Of a stretch of DNA of 64,000 bases, positions 27,709 to 37,383 are shown piece after piece. Each line of letters begins with the position of its first letter. The stretch's first letter is position 1. The stretch lies in assembly GCF_000020945.1 (NCBI RefSeq), contig NC_011295.1:1360913-1424912 (forward strand). The letters run 5' to 3'. This stretch comes from Coprothermobacter proteolyticus DSM 5265. Its GTDB lineage: Bacteria; Coprothermobacterota; Coprothermobacteria; Coprothermobacterales; Coprothermobacteraceae. The translations under genes and the position numbers were made by a program. The notes below the pieces were generated by a model. The model saw only the letters and a program-made list of their open reading frames with translations. It did no database searches and was not told where the DNA came from.

Positions 27709-28734
27709 TTAGTAGTAATAGACCCTGACTTCATGGAGTACGGGTGTGGTGGAAGTATCAGAGGTGCTTAACGTAGCACGCCATTGTTTGTACCTACCAG
27801 AAGGCAGATCAACTGACGCACGGTATGAGTTATTTGAGACAGCTTCAGCTTCTACTGAAGTCCAGCCTGGAGTAGCGCTGTCTCGTGTAAAAAACGTATC
27901 TGACGCTCTCACTTCAAAAGTAATAGTGGCATTCATCGATAGCGTGGCCTCCCAGCAAATAGAATCCCACTGTGCATTCTCTACTCCGCTGTCAAAGACC
28001 ATTGAGGCAATGCTGCCTGAAGTGTGGTAGGCAGCGTACGTAAGTTCTACTTCTTTTACTGCAGGCCTCATAAAACCCAGCAGCCCGCCACCGTCAAACG
28101 CCATTCTGTAGTAAAACTCTGACACGCCAACCCAATTTAGGTTTGATAAATCAATGTCGTGAGAACCTTCAGACAGTTTGTCCCAGCCGTCTAAAGTTCC
28201 TGCAGAGCTGTACCAGTTTACACCGTCTTTAGAAAACTGTACTTTTACACTGGCTCGCCAAGGGATAGATGCTTCATAGTTAAAGGACTCCACACGTACT
28301 ATGTGCTGAGGAAATAAATTCTTAGACACCAAAACGCCCTCAGATCTCAAAGGCAAAAGCTCCACTTGACCATCTTCTACGCTTATGTTCTGACTTTCCT
28401 CGGAGTTGATGTAGCGCTGGTCGTTAAATTGGTCCAGTACGGTCTGCATTTTTATAGCGAGCACAACATCTCCAGGGCTTGCCGAAGTATCCACTTGATA
28501 AATTAGGCCGCGGTCGAAGTCGTATTTACTGGTTTGAGTCCAGACAGAAACATCTTGGGCAATGGCTCCTGAACCTGTACCTTGTCCATTACCAGGGGGC
28601 ACATTGGCAGCTTTTTGGACAATTTGATTGATACCGAACAAAACTGTTATGACTACAAGGCCCAAAATTGCCATTATGGTCAATCGTTGACCCAGTGTTC
28701 TCACAACTTGTTTACTGTCGCTTTTCGTGTTCAT
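27709..28734 (-). CDS. Membrane-anchored surface protein with beta-rich domains
   Basis: 341 residues, ATG after AAGGAGGGG. A cytoplasmic tail of about 17 residues precedes one hydrophobic segment (about 18-40), after which the protein is extracytoplasmic. The exterior contains stretches rich in Trp, Tyr, Ser and Thr that look like two beta-sandwich domains. The last 90 residues (from about WDSICWEATL to the YYY end) resemble the repeat found in surface carbohydrate-binding or adhesion proteins. There is no catalytic motif. A short perfect hairpin (CTAACTG/CAGTTAG, 27696-27712) overlaps its stop and may end transcription. Confidence 0.7.
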   Translation of the reverse strand: MNTKSDSKQVVRTLGQRLTIMAILGLVVITVLFGINQIVQKAANVPPGNGQGTGSGAIAQDVSVWTQTSKYDFDRGLIYQVDTSASPGDVVLAIKMQTVLDQFNDQRYINSEESQNISVEDGQVELLPLRSEGVLVSKNLFPQHIVRVESFNYEASIPWRASVKVQFSKDGVNWYSSAGTLDGWDKLSEGSHDIDLSNLNWVGVSEFYYRMAFDGGGLLGFMRPAVKEVELTYAAYHTSGSIASMVFDSGVENAQWDSICWEATLSMNATITFEVRASDTFFTRDSATPGWTSVEAEAVSNNSYRASVDLPSGRYKQWRATLSTSDTSTTPVLHEVRVYYY

Positions 28735-28875
28735 GCCCCTCCTTTTCGAGGTAACTGTATATGCTTCTTCTAACCACCCAAGTGCTCCCCAGTCCGTAGC
28801 TCGTTAATATCATAATCCATGAGTGCTTTCTGCGAAACTATTTACGGCTCTGCACAGAAAACACATGGCTTGCGC

Positions 28876-28898
28876 AAGCACTTAGACGCTTAGTGCTT
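28876..28898. repeat. Short inverted repeat in the divergent intergenic region
   Basis: AAGCACT (28876-28882) and AGTGCTT (28892-28898) with a 9-base spacer, between the surface-protein gene and the riboswitch promoter. It may be a regulator site for the leftward gene. Confidence 0.25.
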
Positions 28899-28979
28899 AG
28901 AAAAGAGTGCACTAGCACGAACTGTTGGAATTTCGAAAGAGCAAGCGGATATGAAATATAGCTTACCCATGATTTACTG

Positions 28980-29008
28980 TTGAACAGTCACGTTTTATGT
29001 TCTATAAT
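28980..29008 (+). promoter_or_regulatory. Promoter of the cobalamin-riboswitch transcript
   Basis: TTGAAC (28980-28985) and perfect TATAAT (29003-29008), 17-base spacer. The predicted transcript starts near 29015, just before the riboswitch. Confidence 0.75.
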
Positions 29009-29014
29009 GGAGCT

Positions 29015-29215
29015 AAGTACCGGGTCAGGTGACTATGCCTTTTTTGAGGCATGGGCCAAAAGGGAAGTCCGGTGAGAATCCGGCGCTGTCCCGCAACCGT
29101 GACCGGGGAGCGAAGTCCAAGGTAAGAATGCCACTGGCACCAATAAAAGGCTGCTGGGAAGGCAAGGACCGAGCGTTGATCCGGAAGCCGGGAGACCTGC
29201 CTGATCTGTTACTTC
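29015..29215 (+). ncRNA. Cobalamin (B12) riboswitch
   Basis: The hallmark elements occur in order: GGGAAGTCCGGTGAGAATCC (from about 29074), the GCTGTCCCGCAACCGTGA stretch, GCCACTGG (29130-29137), and the B12 box AGCCGGGAGACCTGCCT (about 29186-29202). It lies immediately upstream of a corrinoid-binding protein gene. The AAAGGAGG ribosome binding site of that gene is preceded by a CCTCTTTT stretch that could pair with it, and there is no clear terminator, so control of translation is the likelier mode. Confidence 0.95.
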
Positions 29216-29250
29216 CGAGCCTCTTTTGCGAGGACAAAGGAGGTGATCTC

Positions 29251-30342
29251 ATGAGGACTCGGTTTTTGCGTGTTGTTGCACTGCTGCTAATGGCTACTAT
29301 GCTCGTATTACCTGCTTCCGCAGCGGTGAAAGTAACAGATGATGTGGGTAAGAATTTAACCTTCGCAGCTGTGCCTAAACGTGTTATCTCGTTGGCTCCC
29401 AATGTTACGGAAATCATGTACGCCATTGGAGCACAGGGCAGTCTAATGGGACGCACGCCCGTGGATGATTACCCACCTGAAGTGAAGAACGTGCCTGTGA
29501 TGGGCGACTACACGCAGCCCAACATTGAACTACTACTGACCAAGAAACCCGATCTGATTATTGGCACTATTAGTTTTAGGAAAGAAACCTACGACATCAT
29601 GGAGAAGTACTGGAACGTATTCATTGCTGACCCACAGTCAGTAAGTGAAGTGTCATCGCTAATTCATCGCATGGGGCTCATTTTCCAGAAGGAAGCCCAA
29701 GCCAAGAAACTTGAAGAACAAATTAGGCTCATGCCTGTAGCGCTAAAATCACTGGGCGGCCCGCATCCCAGGGTGCTTCTTCTTATGTGGCATGATCCGC
29801 CCATGAGCGTGGGTAAAGACACCTTCGTTAACGATGTTCTCAATCAGGTAGGCTTAGTATCAGTTACAGGCAGCTACACCCAACCATGGCCCACGTTGGG
29901 CGAGGAAACACTGCTCAAACTCAACCCAGATTACATCCTTTATCCTGAGAAATCCATGGGTGGAGAAACAGCTTCTTTCAAAGGCAGACCGTGGACTGAT
30001 TTAAAAGCTGTGCAGCAAGGTAAGCTTGTTTCTTTTAATGACGACTGGGTATTTAGAGCAGGACCCCGTCTTACGCAAGGCATGGCAGAACTTTATCTGA
30101 AAGTGGTCCAGCAAAAACCCAATGCTAAAGTGCTTTTCATATCAAACAAAGCAAAAATAGCGTCATTAAATGGTGCATTGGTAGATTATTCCAAGTTCTC
30201 CCTTAAGGACGGACGATTCCTAGTGGATCCAGCTTACGCCAAGACACTTGGCATCACATCTTACAAAGGAAACCTAAGAAGCAGTTCTTTGCAAGCCCAA
30301 TGGGTTGATGCAGAAAAAATGGGAGTGTTCTTGCTCCCATGA
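29251..30342 (+). CDS. Corrinoid/B12 ABC transporter substrate-binding protein with C-terminal extension
   Basis: About 363 residues with a cleavable signal peptide (hydrophobic core, then PASAA). Residues about 30-280 follow the BtuF/FepB-type periplasmic-binding fold (RVISLAPNVTE near the start, DLIIG, WPTLGEE). The last 75 residues are an addition that resembles the copper-amine-oxidase-N-like/stalk domains of surface proteins. The start is ATG 29251 after AAAGGAGGTG; the open frame extends back through the riboswitch but is not coding there. The riboswitch indicates corrinoid binding. No permease or ATPase gene is adjacent, so BtuCD partners must be elsewhere. Confidence 0.88.
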   Translation: MRTRFLRVVALLLMATMLVLPASAAVKVTDDVGKNLTFAAVPKRVISLAPNVTEIMYAIGAQGSLMGRTPVDDYPPEVKNVPVMGDYTQPNIELLLTKKPDLIIGTISFRKETYDIMEKYWNVFIADPQSVSEVSSLIHRMGLIFQKEAQAKKLEEQIRLMPVALKSLGGPHPRVLLLMWHDPPMSVGKDTFVNDVLNQVGLVSVTGSYTQPWPTLGEETLLKLNPDYILYPEKSMGGETASFKGRPWTDLKAVQQGKLVSFNDDWVFRAGPRLTQGMAELYLKVVQQKPNAKVLFISNKAKIASLNGALVDYSKFSLKDGRFLVDPAYAKTLGITSYKGNLRSSSLQAQWVDAEKMGVFLLP

Positions 30343-30396
30343 CAACTAAGCTGCTAGCGCACCTCCCACGTTGGAAATAGACAGTAGCCCTTCTAA

Positions 30397-30453
30397 CCTG
30401 CCCTCGTGCACCTCTCACAGTGGGTCGCGGGGGCAGGCCCTCTCTCTTTTTTT
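30397..30453 (+). terminator. Terminator after the corrinoid-binding protein gene
   Basis: CCTGCCC (30397-30403) pairs with GGGCAGG (30431-30437), and a pyrimidine run ending in seven T follows. Confidence 0.7.
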
Positions 30454-30466
30454 GTGATGGACCTAT

Positions 30467-31555
30467 TTAGAACAAAACAGGCTTACCAGTAGCGGCAGAC
30501 TGGTAAATGGCATCAATGATCTGCGTTACCACCAAAGCGTGCTCCGGTTTTACTAGTGGTTCTTTGTCTTCCCTTATGGCTTCTATCCAAGACTGCATTT
30601 CTAACTTCCCCGGATCTACCACCTGCGGCTCATAGTAGGCAGCTCCGTGAAGCTGTGTTTCTATCATTTTTACATAAAGACTGCCCATATCTTCCCCGTT
30701 TACACGCAAGCCACAAAGGTTATCCGCACCTGCTTTACTGCCACAAAGAATCGTCTGCGCTTCACCTTCATCCAGAGTGTTTAAAGCCCAGCTGGATTCC
30801 ACCACCACCGTGGCACCATCTGCCATGGTAATAAAGCCAAAAGCAGATTCTTCCACCTGGAACCTACTTGGGTCCCAAGGTCCCCAAGGGTTTGCTGCGT
30901 TTTCCTGCTTAGACAGCACATTGTAGGTGGTTCCAAGCACAGCTTTCACCTGGTAGTTATCCATGAGCCACAATGTTAGATCCAAAGCATGGCTTCCAAT
31001 GTCTATTAAGGCTCCCCCACCCTGCATGTCTTTGTTCAGGAAATTGCCCCACGTAGGTACGCCTCGGCGACGCAGTGCCCTAGCTTTTGCAAAGTAGATC
31101 CAGCCTAAGTCGCCCCGCTCCACAATGCGCTTAAGCATCATGTTTTCTGGCTTAAACCGATTTTGAAATGCCACAGTGAGCTTCTTACCGCTCTTCCTTG
31201 CTGCATCCACCATCTTCTGGGCATCCTGCGCGTTAGTTGCCATGGGCTTTTCGCACATGACATGTTTGCCAGACTCCAATGCGGCAATGGTCATCTCTGC
31301 ATGAAACTTGTTAGGTGTAAGCACATGCACCACATCAATGCTGCGATCTTCAAGCAGGTCCTGCCAACTTTGGTAGATTTTTGCATCTTTTGAACCGTAC
31401 TGTTCTTTTGCCCGCCTCGCCTTTTCCTCTGTCGGATTGTAAAACCCTACGATTTCTACGCCACTAATCTGTGACAAAAAAGGCATGTGCTTTGCAAACG
31501 CGATGCCGCCGCAACCTATGATACCAACACGAATCGTGTCTTTAAGCAAACCCAT
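30467..31555 (-). CDS. Gfo/Idh/MocA family NAD(P)-dependent oxidoreductase
   Basis: About 362 residues. The N-terminal Rossmann domain has VGIIGCGGIA and the family motif CEKPMA (EKP lysine). The C-terminal alpha/beta domain has GGGALIDIGSHALDL, with the catalytic-type His in D-I-G-S-H. Members oxidise or reduce sugars, inositols and related polyols; the substrate cannot be assigned. The start is ATG 31555, or TTG 31549 which has better spacing after GGGAGG. A single gene, ending against the terminator of the convergent corrinoid gene. Confidence 0.85.
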   Translation of the reverse strand: MGLLKDTIRVGIIGCGGIAFAKHMPFLSQISGVEIVGFYNPTEEKARRAKEQYGSKDAKIYQSWQDLLEDRSIDVVHVLTPNKFHAEMTIAALESGKHVMCEKPMATNAQDAQKMVDAARKSGKKLTVAFQNRFKPENMMLKRIVERGDLGWIYFAKARALRRRGVPTWGNFLNKDMQGGGALIDIGSHALDLTLWLMDNYQVKAVLGTTYNVLSKQENAANPWGPWDPSRFQVEESAFGFITMADGATVVVESSWALNTLDEGEAQTILCGSKAGADNLCGLRVNGEDMGSLYVKMIETQLHGAAYYEPQVVDPGKLEMQSWIEAIREDKEPLVKPEHALVVTQIIDAIYQSAATGKPVLF

Positions 31556-31794
31556 CGCCTCCCGTGTAATACATTGCACATACAATTCTATAGTGTGTCC
31601 AGCGGTACATGTTCCATAAATTAAGAGCGCAGCTTAAGGGAACAAAACCTACCTATTACAGGCAAATATAAAACCCTAGGTATGAGTAACAGCGTGCTTT
31701 TTTCATTACTACAGAAAGAACATTAGTAGCATATCCATGCAGCTATACTATTTATTATTCTTAGCTAAGACGCAGGGGAGGCAGATAACTAGAC

Positions 31795-33447
31795 ATGGTA
31801 GGCATTCTTGCAGATTTCAGGTTTATCTTAGATTTTTTTAAGCCTTACTATAGTAAACACCGCATGTATATAGTTTTGTGTGTACTTTTTACGGCGTTTC
31901 ACAAGCTTGTGGCTGTAGCACTGCCTATTCTTATTAAGTTGCTGGTAGATACTATTGAAAAGGGCACAAACTTTAAGGAATTTGTTTTCTATGCAGAGCT
32001 GAACATCCTTGGCTTAGTTGTTTTTCTTGTAGTTCTTTTCCTGCGCTACTACTTTGAAAAGCGTACTGAAACTTCCATCAGCGCAGACCTTAGGCAAGAC
32101 ATGCTGCAGCACATCTTAGATGCTGATTATCTCTCCGTGACGAAGGAAGAAACAGGATACTTTCTTGAACGTCAATCGGCAGATTTACAAAACATAAATG
32201 ATTTGATCGTTCATGACCCGGTCTTATTTTTTATAGACTTTTTTTATGTCGGTGCTATCGCAGTCATCATGATCAAGCTGAATGCTGTCCTTTTTGTAGC
32301 CCTATTGGCCCTTTTTCCATTATTCTTTGTTATAGCGCGGATAATCTTACCAAAAATGAAGGCAGTAAAATCACATGTGCTTAAGACAGAAGAAGAGATT
32401 AACAGCTTTACCGAAGAGAGCGTATCAGGAGCCTACCACATCAAAGCAAATAACGCAGAAAACATTTTTGAGCGCAGACTTTCAAATCTTCTAAGTAAAT
32501 ACCTTGGGCTTAACCTCAGTTACGCCACTTTAGACATTCTCTACGATCTTATTCTTTTTACAGGCATTATGAACGTAGCCAATCTTATCGTATACATCCT
32601 TGGCGGTTACTACGTTTTCAAAGGTACGTTTACCGTCGGTAGTCTTTTTGCGTTTGCCATTTACTTTTCAAACCTGTGGGAAGCAATGGAGTTTTACACC
32701 CAGTTTCCAAAAGAGCTTAAGATAAGCATGCTTTCTGTTAACAGAATAAGGGAACTGCTTTCAATCCCGCAGGAACAGGAAGGGAAAGTTACTCTGTCTG
32801 AGCCTATAGAGAGCATTCAATTTGAAGACGTTTCTTTTTCCTACGATAGCCGGATGGTGCTTAACAATGTCAACTTAATCATACGTAGAAGAGAAAAAAT
32901 AGGCATCGTCGGACCAAACGGTAGTGGAAAATCGACATTTTGTAATCTTCTCATGCGTATTATTACTCCGAGCCGTGGCAACATTTTTATCAATGGCATC
33001 GACTACAAAACATTTACGAAGGAATCTCTCCGCAACAAGATCATCCTTGTTCCCCAAGAACCTTATATATTCAGCGGCACGCTCGAGGAAAATGTGACTC
33101 TTTTCGGAAGTGGCGCCAAAAAGCGCTTCGGCAGTATTGACGTAGAAACAATTTTAAGAAATAAACACTGCACTATTCTTACGAAAAACCTCGGAAGCAA
33201 ACTATCCGGTGGAGAAAAAAAGCTCATACAACTCTTACGCGGCATAAACCGCAACGGAGACGTTTACATTTTAGATGAACCCCTTGCTTTTGTAGATAAG
33301 GATTATGCAGATTTGGTCCTACAGCTTATTAAGTCTGGATTTGATGACAAAACCCTAATAATCATAAGCCACCTAACAAACCTGAGCGATTTTTGTGATA
33401 GAACGTATGTAATTACAACAGAAGGATCTTTTCTCCCAATGTGTTAG
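31795..33447 (+). CDS. ABC exporter, fused membrane and ATPase domains
   Basis: 550 residues in half-transporter architecture. Five to six membrane helices lie in residues 1-310, and an ATPase domain in 330-550 has GPNGSGKST (Walker A), LSGGEKK (signature), YILDEPLAFVD (Walker B) and a switch His in IIISH. The signature and Q-loop (LVPQEPYIFSGT) are intact, so it should be active. As a type IV exporter it would work as a homodimer; the cargo is unknown. GGGGAGG lies 13 bases before the ATG, an unusually long spacing, so initiation may be weak. It stands alone. Confidence 0.85.
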   Translation: MVGILADFRFILDFFKPYYSKHRMYIVLCVLFTAFHKLVAVALPILIKLLVDTIEKGTNFKEFVFYAELNILGLVVFLVVLFLRYYFEKRTETSISADLRQDMLQHILDADYLSVTKEETGYFLERQSADLQNINDLIVHDPVLFFIDFFYVGAIAVIMIKLNAVLFVALLALFPLFFVIARIILPKMKAVKSHVLKTEEEINSFTEESVSGAYHIKANNAENIFERRLSNLLSKYLGLNLSYATLDILYDLILFTGIMNVANLIVYILGGYYVFKGTFTVGSLFAFAIYFSNLWEAMEFYTQFPKELKISMLSVNRIRELLSIPQEQEGKVTLSEPIESIQFEDVSFSYDSRMVLNNVNLIIRRREKIGIVGPNGSGKSTFCNLLMRIITPSRGNIFINGIDYKTFTKESLRNKIILVPQEPYIFSGTLEENVTLFGSGAKKRFGSIDVETILRNKHCTILTKNLGSKLSGGEKKLIQLLRGINRNGDVYILDEPLAFVDKDYADLVLQLIKSGFDDKTLIIISHLTNLSDFCDRTYVITTEGSFLPMC

Positions 33448-33671
33448 AAACCAGCTAAGGGAAAACCTTATTCGGTATTAGGGGCATGTTCCAAAAGAAC
33501 AGTGAGAACTTACCTTTTAAGAAACAGTATTAAGTCATATCGAAAACAAATATAACATTCAACTCAGTTCTGGTCAAAGTAGCTTTGGTTTTATTCTTAT
33601 ATGAAGCTGAAATAGAACGGTTTGTTTTGCTATACTAAACTAGAATAACTGTGTGGGTGATGACATAAAGA

Positions 33672-34274
33672 ATGAAGGAAATACTCCATGGAATGTTAAC
33701 GTGGGGTCCGTGGGTCTTCATTGGAGTTCTATTTGCTACAGTATCCGTGGCTATTCCAATCATATGTATTAAGAAACCTTATAACTTCATGGTAGGTGCC
33801 TTAGGTGGTGTGGCTGGCTATTTTGCTTTTCATTTCATCTACGAAAACTACCACATATCGTTTGATACTTTCTTCTCTACTTATGTTACAGACATGTTAT
33901 TAACCGATATCTTCATAAAAGAAACACAACCAGTCCTAGCAATGCTGGTTCTTTTCCCTATCTACATGGTAGGATATAAGGTACTGGAACAGATTATTTG
34001 TAAACCGATTTCACTTCTTACAAGCTCGTATGGTACTTTATTCTTTAACATCCTGCGAATTCCTCTATTACTTTGCTTCGTAGCCCCAATACTACAAGGA
34101 GCGCTTCTAAAAGCTAATACTGCATACCTAGTTGCACCAGTAGCATTCGCAGTAGCGTGCTTCTTTCTAGATCCGCTCAGCCTATTCCTGGTGGCTATAT
34201 CAGTGTTTACGTTGGGTATTTCCATATTATTGGCAATTATTGCCGTGTTTGCCCCTAGACGTGATGACAACTAG
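33672..34274 (+). CDS. Small multi-pass membrane protein of unknown function
   Basis: 200 residues with about five to six hydrophobic segments and a short basic C-terminus (PRRDDN). A TATACT lies upstream near 33635 and a modest GGGTGATG precedes the ATG. No family recognised. It is isolated, with decayed sequence to its right, so its function is uncertain. Confidence 0.6.
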   Translation: MKEILHGMLTWGPWVFIGVLFATVSVAIPIICIKKPYNFMVGALGGVAGYFAFHFIYENYHISFDTFFSTYVTDMLLTDIFIKETQPVLAMLVLFPIYMVGYKVLEQIICKPISLLTSSYGTLFFNILRIPLLLCFVAPILQGALLKANTAYLVAPVAFAVACFFLDPLSLFLVAISVFTLGISILLAIIAVFAPRRDDN

Positions 34275-35316
34275 CAAAAGAAGATGCCACTCCATCTTCT
34301 TATCGAAATAAACACCTTCATGAACTAGCGCCTATTTCGTTATTTCAATGATTACTAAGAAACTAAAATAGAAATAGCCGAACATAAGCATTCGCATGTT
34401 CAGTTGTCATAATTGCTAAAAGAAGTGCACCATGATTCCTTACACAAGGATAGCGATAAAAGCAGTACGGCTCTATACAGTATCCTACCGTGCCTGCTGT
34501 CACCACGGCACACAGCATGGTTTATGGTAGATAGCCACTCAACCATTTCTTACGTCACACGTTTTGGTTCAACTTTTCACGGGCAATACGTATTACAAGC
34601 CGATACAACATGCAAATTTGGCATTATTGTGTCAAATAGAAAAGACCAAAGTAGTGATTGAAGCCGTAAGATTGCCAAAAACCAAAGGCCCTTTCGCTAT
34701 GACTTTGGTTACGACAAGGTTGTCCACTTCACTTCAAGCCCGGCACATAACATATAGAATCCGCATGCACATAGTAGTTGTATTCATTCAACAGTGATGC
34801 GCCTGCTATTGAGCTCAAGGCATGTAAACAACTCACAGCTCCAAACTTAAAGGAACCAATTTGACTTACGCATAATGCTTGAGGTCTTACATTGTTTTGT
34901 TATGGACCTTAAGCAATAATGCCTAGAACAAAGGGGAAGAACATTTTCTTGAAACTTTCTTAAACTATTCGGGGGTAGTTACTAGAACTGGCCGCTAGTA
35001 GCATTGAAAGCAAAATTGGTATTTGTACTTGTAGCTACCCCTAACAACTCAATAAAACAACACAAAGAGCATTCAATTTGGCCCAACACCACTTAGCGGA
35101 TACTGTCCCCATTTTCAATTGCATAGATTTGGACCAACACCTCGCCTGATGAGCCCGCTCATGTTTCTTTTTACTCCTCTAAAACAGTCTCGTTCTACTT
35201 ACCGTTTACAAGAAAAACAACATGATAGCCGCACATATTATCTAGATCTGAAGGAATGCTAAGCAAAAAAAAAACAGTATGTACCACAATGAGAAGAAAA
35301 ACATTTCCTAAAACCA
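34275..35316. other. Gene-poor stretch of about 1 kb
   Basis: Only overlapping short frames without ribosome binding sites (34413-34661, 34564-34797) and no recognisable domains. One feature stands out: GGGGTAG (34972-34978) pairs with CTACCCC (35035-35041), with an inner ACTAG/CTAGT hairpin. This looks like decayed sequence, as in the other gaps of this region. Confidence 0.4.
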
Positions 35317-35349
35317 ATAACGGCAAGGGAGAGTCTCCCTTGCCGTTAT
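35317..35349 (-). terminator. Terminator of the lipoprotein operon
   Basis: A near-perfect palindrome (ATAACGGCAAGGGAGA and its complement, 35317-35332/35334-35349) just after the stop of the leftward lipoprotein gene, followed on that strand by TTGGTTTT. Confidence 0.65.
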
Positions 35350-35363
35350 GCCGTCTTGCGTAG

Positions 35364-36626
35364 TTAATGAGGTATATCAGATAACTTCATGTCAATTAAA
35401 GAACCCCTGCTTTCACTTGTAATGCGTAGCGTATAATCAAAGGGATTGGCTCCTTTAGGTATTGCCCAGTATAGCTGGGCTCTCCACCATTGTCCTATAG
35501 CATCCATCTTACTAAAGTTTGTCACATATTGAGGCTTATGTCCAACCTGATTTACAACAAAGCCTTCCTTGTCCAGGAGAGTAAACCACGAGGTCTTAGG
35601 TAAATCTTCTGACATACCCCAGAATAATTCAGGCGTTGAAGTCAGAGTAAGCTTAACGTCGATCAGTAAATACTGTTGGTTAGGATCTCCTAGTTCATTC
35701 TCTCCTTCTTGAGGCAATGTCTTTATACTGCAAATGTCAATTTTGTATGGTGTAGTACTGGTTGTATAGATAGGCGAACTATCTGCAGCAATTTTCCCTA
35801 GGAGGGGCACGCTCCAATAAGCATCCCAACCCTTGTATGTAAGATTGTAAACATCGAGTGGACGATCTTCTGGAAGGGTCACTCTGAAATGACCTTTCGT
35901 CTTTGCTTGCGGCGGTACAGGATCAGTATCAAGGTTAGCATTTGCGCGGTAAGAAATACTATATTGACTATCTACAAGATAAAGTTCCCCAAGAGTTTGG
36001 TCTTTAGTATATGTATTGGTATATACAAAATCCCCTTGTATTTCAAGAACACCTGGGTTGCTCGGCGACTTAATAACTCTTATACTGGTTGCAGTAAGCC
36101 GTTCGCCGTATTGAGCTATGTTTACATCAATATTAGTTTGAACTAATTCTTCTTTCGGTTCTTGGCTCACAGGTTGAACCACGGGCTCATTAGTATTCTC
36201 GCTTCCTTTATTCTGACTTGATTCTTCTTCGCCTTCTTCCCCAGTGTTCTCATAATCAGGGTTCTTATCCAGGCTCCCTTCACCACCATATCGCTCATAT
36301 ACGGCCACTACACCTTCGCTGGATGCGTCCAAGGACAAAAACTCAAGGCTTTTCAGTTTTGGAATTTTATTTCTGTCATTGAAGAAGTAGATGGTCAAGT
36401 AATCTACGTTTTTATCAAAATTATCTCCAAAATTCTGAAGTTTTTGCCATGTAGCATCTTCATTCTTAAAGTTACTTACGTAGGCAGTAACAATCTCATC
36501 ACCCAAAATGTTTTGCTTCTCAATAACTTTAATCGATACTCCACCACAGCCAATAAGTACTGATAAAGTGAACACAAAGACAATTCCTAGCGACACTAGC
36601 TTAGCTACTCTGATTCTCTTCCTCAT
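35364..36626 (-). CDS. Lipoprotein of unknown function
   Basis: About 420 residues. A basic N-terminus, hydrophobic core and lipobox LIGC (Cys about 27) predict a lipid-anchored surface protein. Residues about 100-170 are an acidic, Glu/Asn/Ser-rich linker that separates two globular parts. The C-terminal part is rich in Tyr, Trp and beta-prone sequence. No family recognised. The ATG at 36626 has good spacing after GGAGGG. The gene overlaps the upstream membrane-protein gene by 26 bases, so the two are coupled. Confidence 0.7.
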   Translation of the reverse strand: MRKRIRVAKLVSLGIVFVFTLSVLIGCGGVSIKVIEKQNILGDEIVTAYVSNFKNEDATWQKLQNFGDNFDKNVDYLTIYFFNDRNKIPKLKSLEFLSLDASSEGVVAVYERYGGEGSLDKNPDYENTGEEGEEESSQNKGSENTNEPVVQPVSQEPKEELVQTNIDVNIAQYGERLTATSIRVIKSPSNPGVLEIQGDFVYTNTYTKDQTLGELYLVDSQYSISYRANANLDTDPVPPQAKTKGHFRVTLPEDRPLDVYNLTYKGWDAYWSVPLLGKIAADSSPIYTTSTTPYKIDICSIKTLPQEGENELGDPNQQYLLIDVKLTLTSTPELFWGMSEDLPKTSWFTLLDKEGFVVNQVGHKPQYVTNFSKMDAIGQWWRAQLYWAIPKGANPFDYTLRITSESRGSLIDMKLSDIPH

Positions 36627-37269
36627 TGCCATTACCCTCCTTTTCCTCATTTTTTGGCTTTACTTCCTGTTCTGCTGTCGACTTTGATGTTGTCTTATCA
36701 GACCGCTTAGCTATGCTCTGCCAAATAACAGAGTTGCGGTACAAGTCAAGTATCTCACCCTTATGAACCCCTTCCGTGTAATTGTTGAGCATGTACCAGT
36801 TGTAGGCGAATGACCCCACCGCAACTATCCAGGCAATGTAGAAAGCAGGTTTATACTGAACTGTGCTCATATCATCAAGGTACATCCCGCTACCAAAGGT
36901 ATTAACTGCATCAGCTACTATTGAACGAGTACCAAAGGTCACAAAAAGCATTGCCAGTGTGGTTACACCCGAAATAAATACGCCTGAGAAATAAACAACA
37001 CGTTCCTTCTCAACAATACCAACAATAATACCTACCACAAGCAAAATGACCGCCAGCATGAGCCCCAAATCCATTCTTGCTAAACTAAAACCAGAGTAAC
37101 TAGCCACTACCATTCCACTGCAGGACACTGTAACCCAAGGCATCATGAAAAGAATGAACAGAACCAAATAAGTTAGACTACTAACATGTTTCCCATGTTG
37201 ACTCAAAAAGTCTTTAGCTGCCGCAGGTACTTCAAACTTCTTTTCTTTACGCTCTACATCATCCTCCAT
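36601..37269 (-). CDS. Membrane protein of unknown function, coupled to a lipoprotein gene
   Basis: About 222 residues from ATG 37269 (preceded by GAGAAGG; the frame is open further upstream but without a sensible start). A charged N-terminal tail of about 30 residues is followed by about four hydrophobic segments, a soluble stretch, and a C-terminal Lys/Glu-rich tail. No motif is recognised. It is the first gene of a two-gene operon with the lipoprotein, suggesting that the two act together at the membrane. Confidence 0.65.
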   Translation of the reverse strand: MEDDVERKEKKFEVPAAAKDFLSQHGKHVSSLTYLVLFILFMMPWVTVSCSGMVVASYSGFSLARMDLGLMLAVILLVVGIIVGIVEKERVVYFSGVFISGVTTLAMLFVTFGTRSIVADAVNTFGSGMYLDDMSTVQYKPAFYIAWIVAVGSFAYNWYMLNNYTEGVHKGEILDLYRNSVIWQSIAKRSDKTTSKSTAEQEVKPKNEEKEGNGNEEENQSS

Positions 37270-37383
37270 CCTTCTCACCACCCCTTCCAGCGAACATCCT
37301 TGTCTTGTTAACTTCATAGAGAACAGCCAAAAACATTCCCATCGCTTGTCACACCTCCCTTCATAAGCATTACACATATCCAA

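Noticed and set aside
29029-29250. Open reading frame extending the corrinoid-binding protein upstream
   Set aside because: It lies inside the cobalamin riboswitch; the real start at 29251 has AAAGGAGGTG and begins a signal peptide.
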